A stretch of 64,000 nt of DNA from Bradyrhizobium mercantei (GTDB taxonomy: Bacteria; Pseudomonadota; Alphaproteobacteria; Rhizobiales; Xanthobacteraceae). The stretch lies in NCBI RefSeq assembly GCF_001982635.1, contig NZ_MKFI01000009.1, forward strand, positions 186,001 to 250,000, written 5' to 3'. The notes under the pieces were generated by a model. The model saw nothing but the letters and a program-made list of their open reading frames with translations, searched no databases and was not told where the DNA came from. Of the stretch, positions 46,797-55,857 are shown one piece after another (within the stretch, counting starts at the first letter, position 1; each line of letters starts with the position of its first letter). Made by a program: the position numbers and the translations under genes.

Positions 46797-47542
46797 GTCG
46801 AAGCTTTCAAAACGAAGCGGGCATCCACCGCGGTCACGCCCTTAGCGTTGACGATAACGGGATTGATGTCGAACTCGGCAATGCGGTCGGCTCTTTGCCA
46901 AAACAGGCCCGTCTCTCCTCCGAGCGCCAGCAGCGCACTCTCCAGCGCCGTCAAATCGACCGGAGCGCGGCCGCGTGCGCCTTTCAGGATTGGAAGAATC
47001 TTGAGGCTTTCGATCATCTCGATAGCGTCGAAACTGCTGATAGGGCATAGCCCGAAAATCGTGTCATTGAGTACTTCGGTGAAGATACCTCCGGCTCCGA
47101 TCATGATCATCGGCCCGAGCTTCGGGTCATGGATACCGCCGATGATCAGCTCGAGCCCGGAGTCCGCCATCTCCTCGACGAGGAAACCGGACAGCGTCTG
47201 CCCGGCGTCGGCCATGCGGGCCGCGATCTCGGCGCGGGCATCATCGACCGCCTCCTCGCTGGGGAGGCTGAGACAGATCGCGCCTATGTCGCTCTTGTGG
47301 ATGGGGTTGTCGGAGAGTGCCTTGAGCGCGAAAGGAGACTCAAGACCGCCGAGCGCCCCCTTTGCACTCTGGCTGGCTGACAGTCTTATCCCCTTGGGAG
47401 TAGGTATGCCAATCCGTCGAAGTAAAGCCTTCGCCTGGTATTCGTCGCACGCAGATTGTCCGGCGTTCCAGGCGAGGTCGAGCGCAACATCGGCGCGGTC
47501 GTCCGGAGTGTGGCCCTTGGTCAAACGATCGTGCAGCATCAA
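46793..47542 (-). CDS. ADP-forming acyl-CoA synthetase, beta (ATP-grasp) subunit
   Basis: ATP-grasp protein of 249 residues, the size of a separate beta subunit. AKALLRRIGIPTPKGIRLSAS opens the ATP-grasp fold, PFALKALSDNPIHKSDIGAICL is the ATP-binding strand set, and DPKLGPMIMIGAGGIFTEVLND plus EFDINPVIVNAKGVTAVDAR are the Mg-ATP and closing motifs (shown in parts). It overlaps the carboxyltransferase and the alpha subunit by 4 bases each, so all three are made from one message. Confidence 0.9.
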   Translation of the reverse strand: MMLHDRLTKGHTPDDRADVALDLAWNAGQSACDEYQAKALLRRIGIPTPKGIRLSASQSAKGALGGLESPFALKALSDNPIHKSDIGAICLSLPSEEAVDDARAEIAARMADAGQTLSGFLVEEMADSGLELIIGGIHDPKLGPMIMIGAGGIFTEVLNDTIFGLCPISSFDAIEMIESLKILPILKGARGRAPVDLTALESALLALGGETGLFWQRADRIAEFDINPVIVNAKGVTAVDARFVLKAST

Positions 47543-49095
47543 AAACTCGTCGGCCAGTTTGCCAGATGATGAGCGCCGATCCGTCTGCCGGCCCCGCTCA
47601 GAATGCCGAGCGCGGCGGCCAGGAAGCGTCGCGTTTCGGCGGGATGGATCGCCGCCTGCGCCTCAAACAGGCCGGCGAGGGCGAACGCCGAGCTGTCCTG
47701 CGAGATCTGGTCCACCAGTCCGTCGAAACGTTCCGGGTCATCCTCGCGCTTCAGACCATGCAGGATATTGACGCCGGTCTTCGGGTCCATGAAACCGAAA
47801 TTTGCGGTTGGCCATGCGGCAGCGAGCTCGGAATGGCGACCTCCTCCCATGTTGAGATAGGCTTGGCCGAAATTCTTGCGGATGGTTAGGGCAATGCGCG
47901 GCATGGAAACCTGCGACAGCGCATTCATCCAGTTCATGATGCGGCCCGGGGCCCATCGCTTCTCGCCTTCAATCCCGATCAGGAACCCGGGCTGGTCCAC
48001 CAAGAAGATCAGGGGAATGTTGAAGGAGTCACATAGAACCAGGAAACTGGTCGCCTTCCGCATCGCGTCGACGTCGATCGCGCCGCCGCGATGGAGGGGG
48101 TTGTTGGCGATGATTCCTACGCTTCGTCCATCCAGTCTCGCGAGCGTGGTGACGATGGATTTGCCAAAGCGAGGCTTGAGCTCGAAGGAGCTACCCAGGT
48201 CGACGATGCAGTTGATGATCTTCCGCGAATCGTAGACCTGCGTGTTCGAGTGGGGGAAGTGATCGAGAATCGAAGCCGCGACCTCGTCCGAGCCTTCTGG
48301 CACGTCGGTCTCTGGAGGCACATCCTTGGCGCTCTGCGGAAGATAGCTTAGGAAGCTCTTCAACAGCTCGAGCGCCTCCTGGTCGGTTTCGGTAGCGTAG
48401 TCCACCAGTCCCGTCTTTTCGGTATGAAGCCTCCAGCCGCCCAGTTCCTCAGGATCGACGGGTTGGTTGATCGCGACGGAAGTGACGCGGCTGCTCGCCA
48501 CTGCCATCGTCGCTCCCTTCCGCATTACGACGAAGTCGGACATGCAGCCATACCAGGTCGATGATCCGTAGCAATCGCCGAGCAAAGCCGAGACCAGAGG
48601 CATTTCGCGCTCGCGCCTGTATTCGGTGGGGTCCTGGCCCAGAATGGCGCGGCCCGCAGCCCCCATCCGATCGGGCATGCGGGCGCCCGAGGATTCTCCC
48701 AGCATGACGAGCGGAAAGCCGCGTTTTGCCGCCATGTCCTTCACGTATTTGATCTTCTTGCCGTTGATCACGCTCGACGAGGCTCCCAGCACAGTGAAGT
48801 CGTTCGCGACGACGCCTGTCTGGCGGCCCCGGATTTTGCCGAAACCGGCGACCTTGCCGTCGGCGGGAGTGCGGTCCCTCATCTCGGAGCGATAGGACGT
48901 GGCAAGCTCGCCGACTTCGAAGAAACTGTCCGGATCAAGCAGGTAGGCAAGTCGCTCGCGCGCATTGAGATGGCCGGCCTCCTTGCGGGCCGCCAACTTT
49001 CCCACGCTGCCCATCGCCTGGGCTTTCGCCTTGCGCTGCTCTAATTCCAGCAACGCCTCTTCGATCTGCTCTTTGGGGCTGTGGGTACTCGCCAT
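47539..49095 (-). CDS. Acyl-CoA carboxylase, carboxyltransferase (beta) subunit
   Basis: Biotin-dependent carboxyltransferase of 518 residues that moves CO2 from carboxybiotin to an acyl-CoA. The start is set at ATG 49095 (MASTHSPKEQIEEAL) because the longer frame to 49188 would run through operator B. GKLAARKEAGHLNARERLAYLLD, the N-domain GESSGARMPD, and the C-domain VDQPGFLIGIEGEK and MGGGRHSELAAAWP form the two crotonase-like halves. Propionyl-, methylcrotonyl- and geranyl-CoA carboxylases are relatives; the true acyl group is unknown. The biotin carrier and carboxylase are divergent from it. Confidence 0.92.
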   Translation of the reverse strand: MASTHSPKEQIEEALLELEQRKAKAQAMGSVGKLAARKEAGHLNARERLAYLLDPDSFFEVGELATSYRSEMRDRTPADGKVAGFGKIRGRQTGVVANDFTVLGASSSVINGKKIKYVKDMAAKRGFPLVMLGESSGARMPDRMGAAGRAILGQDPTEYRREREMPLVSALLGDCYGSSTWYGCMSDFVVMRKGATMAVASSRVTSVAINQPVDPEELGGWRLHTEKTGLVDYATETDQEALELLKSFLSYLPQSAKDVPPETDVPEGSDEVAASILDHFPHSNTQVYDSRKIINCIVDLGSSFELKPRFGKSIVTTLARLDGRSVGIIANNPLHRGGAIDVDAMRKATSFLVLCDSFNIPLIFLVDQPGFLIGIEGEKRWAPGRIMNWMNALSQVSMPRIALTIRKNFGQAYLNMGGGRHSELAAAWPTANFGFMDPKTGVNILHGLKREDDPERFDGLVDQISQDSSAFALAGLFEAQAAIHPAETRRFLAAALGILSGAGRRIGAHHLANWPTSF

Positions 49096-49118
49096 TCTCC
49101 GATTCGCCTCTTGCAATA

Positions 49119-49142
49119 GAGTAGTTGTTGTTGATACTACTA
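49119..49142. promoter_or_regulatory. 24-bp operator B of the candidate TrmB regulon
   Basis: GAGTAG-N12-CTACTA lies between the divergent carboxyltransferase (start 49095) and biotin-carrier (start 49254) genes. One site could therefore coordinate both halves of the acyl-CoA carboxylase. Confidence 0.75.
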
Positions 49143-49253
49143 CATCAAGATGGGACTGGGGTCCAGTGGCGGCGTTGCGTTTCTTCATGGCCGACGGTGT
49201 GTGCCGCCGGTAGCGCCTAAGTGGTACTCACTCAGATTTGAGGCACCGGGGTC

Positions 49254-49475
49254 ATGTCAAAATTCACTGTTGAAAGCGAAATGGCGGGTTCGATTTGGAA
49301 GATCCTCGTCGAGATCGGAGGCCGCGTCACCGAAGGCGACACTCTCATGATCATCGAGGCGATGAAGATGGAGATACCAGTCGTGGCGAATGAATCCGGA
49401 CGCGTATTAGAGATATTGGTCAAGGAAGGCGATCAGGTTAGCGACGGTGATGCAGTCGTTGTGTTGGACGTGTGA
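49254..49475 (+). CDS. Biotin carboxyl carrier protein
   Basis: A free-standing biotinyl domain of 73 residues. IIEAMKMEIPV contains the biotinylated lysine, K38, with the family AMKM context and the expected 35 or so residues on each side forming the hammerhead fold. It carries carboxybiotin between the carboxylase encoded next and the carboxyltransferase at 47539. The stop overlaps a possible GTG start of the next gene. Its brevity is normal for catabolic carboxylases with separate carriers. Confidence 0.94.
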   Translation: MSKFTVESEMAGSIWKILVEIGGRVTEGDTLMIIEAMKMEIPVVANESGRVLEILVKEGDQVSDGDAVVVLDV

Positions 49476-49477
49476 CG

Positions 49478-50839
49478 ATGCACAAGCTCCTGATCGCCAA
49501 TCGGGGCGAGATCGCCTGCCGCGTCATTGCCAGCGCGCGGTCCCTGGGATGGCAAACCGTGGCGGTCCATTCCCATGCGGACGCGGCCGCCCTGCACGTG
49601 CAAATGGCCGACCAGTCCGTCAGCCTCGGCGAGCCGCCGGCGCGGCAGAGCTATCTGCGAATCGACAAGCTAATTGAGGCGGCCCGGACGTCTGGGGCCA
49701 GCGCAGTTCATCCGGGATATGGATTCCTTTCGGAGAGCGCGCAATTCGCAGCGGCAGTGATCGAGGCGGGATTGCTTTGGGTGGGGCCTTCGCCCGATAC
49801 TATAAGGCTCATGGGAGATAAGCAGTCCGCGCGCGAAGCAGCATTGCGGGCAGGCGTTCCGATCGTGCCGGGCAGCAGGCGCTTTCCACATGGCGATCTG
49901 GTCGGGATCGATGAGGCCGCCTCTAAAGTCGGCTTTCCGCTGCTCGTCAAGGCTTCTGCGGGCGGCGGAGGCATCGGCATGCGCAGGATCGATCGACCTG
50001 ATCAGCTAGTCGCCCAGGCGGCGATGGTTCAGGATGCCGCCCACAACACGTTCGGAGATGGTACGGTTTATCTTGAGCGTTATCTGGGGCGCGCGCGCCA
50101 CGTGGAAGTCCAGGTGTTCGGCTTTGGCGACGGGGCGGCCGTTCATCTGTTCGAGCGCGATTGCTCCTTGCAGCGCCGTTTCCAGAAGGTCGTGGAGGAG
50201 ACCCCCGCGCCCGGTCTTCCGGCGCAAATGCTCCAAGCCATGTACGAGGCCTCGCTGAGAATGTGCGCTGAAACCAAATATGCCGGCGCGGGGACCGTTG
50301 AGTTCATCGTCGATGAGGAGAATTGCCGGTTCTACTTTCTCGAGATGAACACTCGCATCCAGGTGGAACACCCAGTAACGGAGATGGTGACGGGTCTCGA
50401 CCTCGTGGCGATGCAATTGCGGTTAGCGGCGCAGGATAGCGGGCAGGAGAAGGTCGTTCCCTGTCGCGACGGCGCGGCGATCGAATGCCGCCTTTACGCC
50501 GAAAATCCAGCCAAGCGATTTCTTCCTTCGCCGGGCAAACTCGATGTCTTCAGTTTTGCAGCCGACGGGGAAGGGGTGCGCGTTGATACTGGGTATCGCC
50601 AGGGCGACGTGGTCACTCCATTCTATGATCCGTTGATCGCAAAATTCGTCGCGCATGGGCCTGATCGTGCCACCGCGGTGGCCCGCATGCGGGGTACGCT
50701 AGAAACGCTGCAGGTGGCCGGCATCATGACCAACCGCGATTTCCTGTTGTCCTGCCTGTCGCATCCCGAATTTCTCGCGGGAAAGGTCTATACCCGGTTC
50801 ATTGATGATTTCGGCAGCGAACTCGTGCCGACGTCCTGA
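49478..50839 (+). CDS. Biotin carboxylase
   Basis: ATP-grasp biotin carboxylase of 453 residues, AccC/PccA-like without fused carrier. KLLIANRGEIACRVIASAR opens the fold, KASAGGGGIGMR is the glycine-rich ATP loop, FLEMNTRIQVEHPVTE holds the metal and bicarbonate residues. ATG 49478 is two bases past the carrier stop; GTG 49472 would overlap. With the carrier and the carboxyltransferase it forms a three-part acyl-CoA carboxylase typical of catabolism rather than of fatty acid synthesis. Confidence 0.94.
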   Translation: MHKLLIANRGEIACRVIASARSLGWQTVAVHSHADAAALHVQMADQSVSLGEPPARQSYLRIDKLIEAARTSGASAVHPGYGFLSESAQFAAAVIEAGLLWVGPSPDTIRLMGDKQSAREAALRAGVPIVPGSRRFPHGDLVGIDEAASKVGFPLLVKASAGGGGIGMRRIDRPDQLVAQAAMVQDAAHNTFGDGTVYLERYLGRARHVEVQVFGFGDGAAVHLFERDCSLQRRFQKVVEETPAPGLPAQMLQAMYEASLRMCAETKYAGAGTVEFIVDEENCRFYFLEMNTRIQVEHPVTEMVTGLDLVAMQLRLAAQDSGQEKVVPCRDGAAIECRLYAENPAKRFLPSPGKLDVFSFAADGEGVRVDTGYRQGDVVTPFYDPLIAKFVAHGPDRATAVARMRGTLETLQVAGIMTNRDFLLSCLSHPEFLAGKVYTRFIDDFGSELVPTS

Positions 50840-50894
50840 GCTAGAGGGATAAGATTGAAGTAGGCCGTCCGAGAGACGGTCAGTAGGAAGGGCC

Positions 50895-52994
50895 ATGACC
50901 GAAACTACGGCTAAGGAACGAAGGTCTGCAAAGCGGATCGCAATTGACATCGGCGGAACGTTCACGGACCTGGCGCTCATCGATGACGATGGTCTCGTCG
51001 TGACCCATAAAAGATTGACCACTCCACGCGACCCCGTTGAGGGTTTTGTCGAGGGAGTGTCGGAGCTGCTCGCACTTGCCGGGATATCTCCCAGCCTCGT
51101 CCGCGAAATCCGGCATGCGACCACGCTCGGCTCCAACGTGGTGATCGAAAGGCTGGGCGCGCCGGTGGCATTCGTGACCACGAAGGGCTTCGGTGACGTC
51201 CTCCAGATCCAGAAGGCCGTCCGGTACAGCATATACGATACACGGATGCGAAAGCCAGAGCCACTCGTGCCTCGCTCGCGCACTTGGGAAATCAACGAGC
51301 GTATGATGGCCTCGGGCGAGATACTGCGTCCCCTCGACCCAGAGGAGACGAGCCGGGTCGTTTCCCAAATTCGTGCGGCGGGAGCGCGGGCCGTGGCGGT
51401 GGGCTTTCTTCATTCATATGCCAACCCCCTCCATGAAGAACGGGTCAAGGAAGTATTCGCACGAGAGGCGCCCGAAATAGACGTCACGCTGTCCAGCGAA
51501 GTATCGCAGATGGCAAAAGAGTATGCTCGCTTCAACACCGCAGTGACGAACGCCTATCTCGCCCCAATTTTTCGCGACTATCTGTCCAGGATAGAAGCAG
51601 CTTTTCGGGCGCGCGGTGTCTCGGCTCCGCTTTGGATCCTGCAGTCGAGCGGCGGACTGACCTCAAGCGAAAGGGCTGCGGCCCTTCCGGTCCGCAGCAT
51701 CGAATCCGGCCCCACGGCGGGGGTCATTATGGCGGCACGCCGCAGCAATCTTTCCGGTTTCGACAATGTCATCTCGTTCGACATGGGCGGCACGACAGCG
51801 AAGGCTTCGATCGTCACAAACGGGCGCCCGACGATCAGTCGCAGCTTCGAGATCGACCGGCTCGAAATGCGCAACGGCAGCGGACTTCCGCTCGACACGC
51901 TCGCCGTCGACCTGATCGAAATCGGCTCCGGAGGCGGCAGCATCGCTCAGGTGACAGCAGGCGCCCTTCAGGTCGGCCCTCGCAGCGCGGGCTCCGAGCC
52001 CGGACCCGTTTGCTACGCGCGGGGCGGCAAGGAGCCGACCGTCACCGACGCCGCGTTGGTGTTGGGCTATCTGGATGCGTCGAGCTTCGCGGGCGGCAAG
52101 ATGCGCCTTGATCGCGACGCCGCGGTCGAAGCGCTGGCGGCGCTCGGCGGCAGGCTGGGCCTTGACGCAGTACAGGCCGCCTGGGGCGTTCATCAGCTCG
52201 TTTGCCTCAACATGGAGCGGGCGACCCGCCTCATCTCGATCGACAAGGGACTGGACCCGCGCGACTATGCAATGATCTGCTTCGGCGGCGCGGGACCGGT
52301 GCATGCTGCCCGCCTGGCACGCGGACTCGGCGTAAAGCAGATGATTGTGCCGGCGGGCGCGGGCGTGGGGTCGGCGCTGGGGCTTTTGTCCTCTCTCGAG
52401 AAAACCGAGCTGGCGCGTACAAGCAAGGTTCTCGTCGACGGCGACTGCATTGTGGCGACAGCGCGACAGATCTTTAGTGACCTGCGTCGGCAAGCCGCCT
52501 CGACAATGGGGCGCGACCCAGCCGACCCGCGGTTGCTTGCCCGCCATATTGTCGGCTTGCGCTATATTGGCCAGGGATACGAATTGGAGATCGAGCTTCC
52601 ACCGGTGTGGGATGAGGGGCTCGGCACGAAATTGCGCGACGCCTTCGGCGCGCTTTACAGCAACGTCTACGGCTATGCGGAAAATCTGCCGCTCGAAGCG
52701 ACGACATGGCGAATCGCGTTGGAGAGCATGGAGCCCAATCTGGATGAAAAGCTGAGCATGGAGCGGGCGGAAGGCCGCCCGGCACTGAAGCGGCAGCGCA
52801 GAGCATATTTCGGCGAGACCGGCGAAACGCAAATTGATGTCTATGACCGTTACGCCATGGGCGCCGAGGATCGCGCTATTGGACCCTGCGTCATCGAGGA
52901 GCGCGACACGACGACCGTGCTACTACCCGGCGACGTCGGTCGGATCGACGAGCACGGCGCCATAATCATCGAAATCGGGAAGGCTGCGCAATGA
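50895..52994 (+). CDS. hyuA: HyuA-type subunit (second pair)
   Basis: Hydantoinase A/oxoprolinase family protein, 699 residues. IDIGGTFTDLALIDDDGL is the phosphate loop, HATTLGSNVVIERLGA and SFDMGGTTAKASIVTNG follow, and EIGSGGGSIAQVTAGALQVGPRSAG is the central signature (in parts). It starts 55 bases after the biotin carboxylase, with AAGG before the ATG, and overlaps HyuB by 4 bases. The order A-B differs from the pair at 26665, and acetone/acetophenone carboxylase subunits are also in this family, so either ring opening or ATP-dependent carboxylation is possible. Confidence 0.93.
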   Translation: MTETTAKERRSAKRIAIDIGGTFTDLALIDDDGLVVTHKRLTTPRDPVEGFVEGVSELLALAGISPSLVREIRHATTLGSNVVIERLGAPVAFVTTKGFGDVLQIQKAVRYSIYDTRMRKPEPLVPRSRTWEINERMMASGEILRPLDPEETSRVVSQIRAAGARAVAVGFLHSYANPLHEERVKEVFAREAPEIDVTLSSEVSQMAKEYARFNTAVTNAYLAPIFRDYLSRIEAAFRARGVSAPLWILQSSGGLTSSERAAALPVRSIESGPTAGVIMAARRSNLSGFDNVISFDMGGTTAKASIVTNGRPTISRSFEIDRLEMRNGSGLPLDTLAVDLIEIGSGGGSIAQVTAGALQVGPRSAGSEPGPVCYARGGKEPTVTDAALVLGYLDASSFAGGKMRLDRDAAVEALAALGGRLGLDAVQAAWGVHQLVCLNMERATRLISIDKGLDPRDYAMICFGGAGPVHAARLARGLGVKQMIVPAGAGVGSALGLLSSLEKTELARTSKVLVDGDCIVATARQIFSDLRRQAASTMGRDPADPRLLARHIVGLRYIGQGYELEIELPPVWDEGLGTKLRDAFGALYSNVYGYAENLPLEATTWRIALESMEPNLDEKLSMERAEGRPALKRQRRAYFGETGETQIDVYDRYAMGAEDRAIGPCVIEERDTTTVLLPGDVGRIDEHGAIIIEIGKAAQ

Positions 52995-54661
52995 GTGAGA
53001 TCGACGCTTTGACAGTTTCGGTAATCTGGGGCCGACTGGTCTCGATCGCCGAGGAGATGGGCGTGACGGTCCGTCGCACCGCCTATTCAGAAGCGGTGCG
53101 CGAGGGCGGGGACTTCTCCATTGCCGTTTTCGATGCAGCAGGGCGAATGTTGAGTCAGGCAGATCTCAGCCCTGGACATTTAGGCGCGATGCCCTTCGCA
53201 ATCGGGAACATGCTGAAGAGCTATCCGAGGGAAACTTTAAAGTCGGGCGACATCATTATCATGAACGATCTCTACATGGGGTCGGGTCATCTTCCGGACT
53301 TTTACTGCATGAGTCCGGTTTTCCTGGAGCTCAATATCGTAGGTTTCGTCGTTGCCTCTGCTCATATGGTCGACGTCGGTGGCATCAAGGCTGGCAGCCA
53401 GGCGGTCGAGGGGGTCACCGAGCGTTTTCAGGAAGGCATCTGCTTCCCGCCGGTCAAGTTCTACGATGCCGGTGTACCAGTGGGCGAGATCACCCGCATC
53501 ATCGAGGCGAACGTTCGTGTTCCCACTAAGGTGATCGGCGATCTGAAGGCGCTTCGCAATGCGCTCCATTCCGGTGGGCAGGCGCTCTCGTCACTTTTCG
53601 CCACCTATGGCGTGGAACGCTTTACGGCCGTGGCCAACCGAATACTCGACCAATCCGAAAAAGCGGTGAGGGATTCGCTAAGCGAAATTCCCGATGGGGA
53701 CTATACCTACGAAGACTGGCTCGACGATGTCGGTCCGGGCACCGAGCCCGTGAAGCTAGCGGTGACGGTCAGAGTCCGGGGATCGGAGATCGTTTTCGAT
53801 TTTTCCGGATCTGATCCGCAGACTGCTTCCGCAATCAACAGCCCACTCAACTTCACGCGCGCCTATTGCTACTGGGCGACAAAGGCCCTTACCACGCGCA
53901 ACGAAATCCCTCAGAATCAGGGCCAGACGCGTCCCGTCACCGTGGTTGCTCCGGATGGAAACTTCTTCAACCCGTCCGCTCCAGCTGCAGCCGGCGGCCG
54001 CGCCATGCTCAACCAGCGCATACCCGAGTTGATCTTTGGCGCGCTGGCGCAGGTGGCTCCCGAGCGGGTTACGGCTGGTAGCGGGCAATGGGCGAATCCC
54101 ATCATCAATGGAATCGATCCCCGCACCGGCCAGCGCTTTGTGTTCTACGATTATCTCGTGGGAGGCGTTGGCGCGCGCGCCAGCGCCGACGGCACAAGCG
54201 CGTTGTCACCGGTGTTCTCCCTTGAGAACATTCCGGTCGAAATCCAGGAGAACGCGTATCCAATCATCGTAGAATCCCTTGGGATTCTATGCGACAGCGG
54301 GGGGGCAGGCAGATACCGCGGCGGCCTTGGTCTCTACAAGGAAGTGCGCATCTTGGCGGAATCCGCCGAGGTGTCCAATCTCAGCGACAGGCACAAGAAC
54401 GGCTCCTACGGTCTTCACGGCGGTACCAACGGCAACGTGGGAAGGAGCATCCTCAATCCCGGTGCGGACAGGCCGGTCGCTATGCACTCGAAGGGAACAT
54501 ATGCGCTCAAGAAGGGCGATGTCGTTCGCTACGAATGTTCTGGCAGCGGCGGCTTCGGTGACCCGAAGGAGCGGCCGCGGCATGCTATCGAGGAGGATCT
54601 GCGCGAAGGGCGCATATCCGAAGGGGCGGCCCTGACGGCATACGGGATGAGAAGCGGGTAA
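52991..54661 (+). CDS. hyuB: HyuB-type subunit (second pair)
   Basis: Hydantoinase B family protein of 556 residues. REGGDFSIAVFDAAGRML, IIMNDLYMGSGHLPDFY, ADGTSALSPVFS and CDSGGAGRYRGGLGLY are family motifs, ending with SGSGGFGDPKERP. It is about 50 residues shorter than the copy at 26665 and looks closer to classical N-methylhydantoinase B. It overlaps HyuA by 4 bases and ends 83 bases before the TrmB-family gene. Confidence 0.92.
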   Translation: MSEIDALTVSVIWGRLVSIAEEMGVTVRRTAYSEAVREGGDFSIAVFDAAGRMLSQADLSPGHLGAMPFAIGNMLKSYPRETLKSGDIIIMNDLYMGSGHLPDFYCMSPVFLELNIVGFVVASAHMVDVGGIKAGSQAVEGVTERFQEGICFPPVKFYDAGVPVGEITRIIEANVRVPTKVIGDLKALRNALHSGGQALSSLFATYGVERFTAVANRILDQSEKAVRDSLSEIPDGDYTYEDWLDDVGPGTEPVKLAVTVRVRGSEIVFDFSGSDPQTASAINSPLNFTRAYCYWATKALTTRNEIPQNQGQTRPVTVVAPDGNFFNPSAPAAAGGRAMLNQRIPELIFGALAQVAPERVTAGSGQWANPIINGIDPRTGQRFVFYDYLVGGVGARASADGTSALSPVFSLENIPVEIQENAYPIIVESLGILCDSGGAGRYRGGLGLYKEVRILAESAEVSNLSDRHKNGSYGLHGGTNGNVGRSILNPGADRPVAMHSKGTYALKKGDVVRYECSGSGGFGDPKERPRHAIEEDLREGRISEGAALTAYGMRSG

Positions 54662-54744
54662 GCCAGAACGGCGGCTTCGTATTATCCCGGCGTTATGGTA
54701 GCAATTGAACAAGGCGCATTGAGCCTGCGTCCGGGAGAGGAAAA

Positions 54745-55698
54745 TTGAGAAAAGTCGCGAAGTCGTCGGAAGTGAAACGCTTGCCGACAAAGAAGCCGAA
54801 TTCCAAGCTTAGTCGCGAAATTCTTTCAGAGCTCCAAGCCCTGGGATTCTCGGACTACGAGGCTAGAAGTTACCTAGGTCTGCTGGCCTCGTCGCCCGCG
54901 ACTGCATACGACGTAAGCAAGACGATGGGCATTCCACGTGCGAACGTATATGGCGCGTTGGAGAACCTGATGAAGAAGGGCGCCGTTCAGCCGGTCGGCG
55001 AGCGGCCCGCCCGCTTCGTTCCCGTGCCTCCTGCCGAACTGCTCGGCAGCATCGCGAAGCAAACCTCAAGCCGTTGCGATCGGCTGGCGACGCTCCTGGA
55101 AAATGTCGATACGGAGCAGCATCAAGACGTCGTCTGGACTATCAAAGGCGAAGAACCGGTAAACGACCGGATCGCCGACATGCTGGACCGTGCGCAGAAG
55201 CACATTTGGATCAAGGCGGCGGACAACATTCTTAAGCTCCACCGCGACAAGTTGAAGGCGGCATACGACCGCGGCGTGCACATCGTTATCATTCTGTTCG
55301 GCACAGACGTTAGCCACTTTAACTTCGGCAAGGGCTCAATGGTCTATCTTCACGAAGGCAACGGCATTCGCATCGGCGATGCCGACAACCTTTTCACGGT
55401 GACGATAGACTATGCCGAGGCGATCACTGCCCGCATGAAGGACGACTACCTCGGTGCGTATACTCGCAGCGAGCCTGTCGTAACCATGGCAGAAACAATC
55501 ATCCGCCACGACATCTATCTGGCCGAGATTTACGGCCGATTCGGCAAGGAGATCGAGGAGGCCTTCGGCCCCTATCTCGTCCGCATTCGCGAACTGCTCT
55601 TCTCTCGCACCCAAGTGAATCACATGCGGGAGCGGCTGCGGGCGCTCGGCTTGATTGAAAAGGACGACAAGGTGTTATCGTCCGTCGCCGCCCGCTGA
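54745..55698 (+). CDS. TrmB-family transcriptional regulator
   Basis: Protein of 317 residues with an N-terminal TrmB winged helix (about residues 30-95): LQALGFSDYEARSYLGLLAS, AYDVSKTMGIPRANVYGALENL, KKGAVQPVG. Residues 110 to 300 form the second TrmB domain, a phospholipase-D-like fold without the catalytic HKD motif, expected to bind a ligand. The start is TTG 54745 after GGAGAGG. TrmB proteins are known mainly as sugar regulators in archaea and some bacteria; one inside a proteobacterial degradation cluster is unusual. It lies in the middle of the genes carrying the four 24-bp operators and is the only regulator between 39624 and 59990, so it is the prime candidate to bind them. No copy of the site precedes its own gene. 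Confidence 0.88.
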   Translation: MRKVAKSSEVKRLPTKKPNSKLSREILSELQALGFSDYEARSYLGLLASSPATAYDVSKTMGIPRANVYGALENLMKKGAVQPVGERPARFVPVPPAELLGSIAKQTSSRCDRLATLLENVDTEQHQDVVWTIKGEEPVNDRIADMLDRAQKHIWIKAADNILKLHRDKLKAAYDRGVHIVIILFGTDVSHFNFGKGSMVYLHEGNGIRIGDADNLFTVTIDYAEAITARMKDDYLGAYTRSEPVVTMAETIIRHDIYLAEIYGRFGKEIEEAFGPYLVRIRELLFSRTQVNHMRERLRALGLIEKDDKVLSSVAAR

Positions 55699-55789
55699 TC
55701 GCTTCACAGCCATCAGACGAAGCCCTCCGCGTTTGCTCGGCAGGTTTGCCGCGGCTTCCCTGTGTCGCTCTGCTGATTTGCGATTCGTA

Positions 55790-55813
55790 AAGTAGTTGTT
55801 ATAGCAGCTACGA
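55790..55813. promoter_or_regulatory. 24-bp operator C of the candidate TrmB regulon
   Basis: AAGTAG-N12-CTACGA lies 45 bases upstream of the aldehyde dehydrogenase ATG at 55858. The inner bases TTG and CAG extend the dyad as in site D. Confidence 0.7.
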
Positions 55814-55857
55814 GATGTTACTGGTGGGCGTCTCTGATAAGCTTGTCGAGGTGGAAG

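Noticed and set aside
49096..49188. Longer N-terminus for the carboxyltransferase
   Set aside because: It would place operator B inside the coding sequence; the start at 49095 gives the usual family length.
50862..50880. Small hairpin GCCGTC/GACGGT before the second hyuA
   Set aside because: Short arms, no T-tract, and no similarity to the 24-bp operators; likely chance.
51663..52832. Minus-strand open frame of 389 codons
   Set aside because: Antisense to HyuA, whose motifs are clear; the composition is that of a mirrored GC-rich gene.
54745..55698. Phospholipase D-type enzyme
   Set aside because: The C-terminal half has a PLD-like fold but no HKD motif; with the N-terminal winged helix it is a TrmB regulator.
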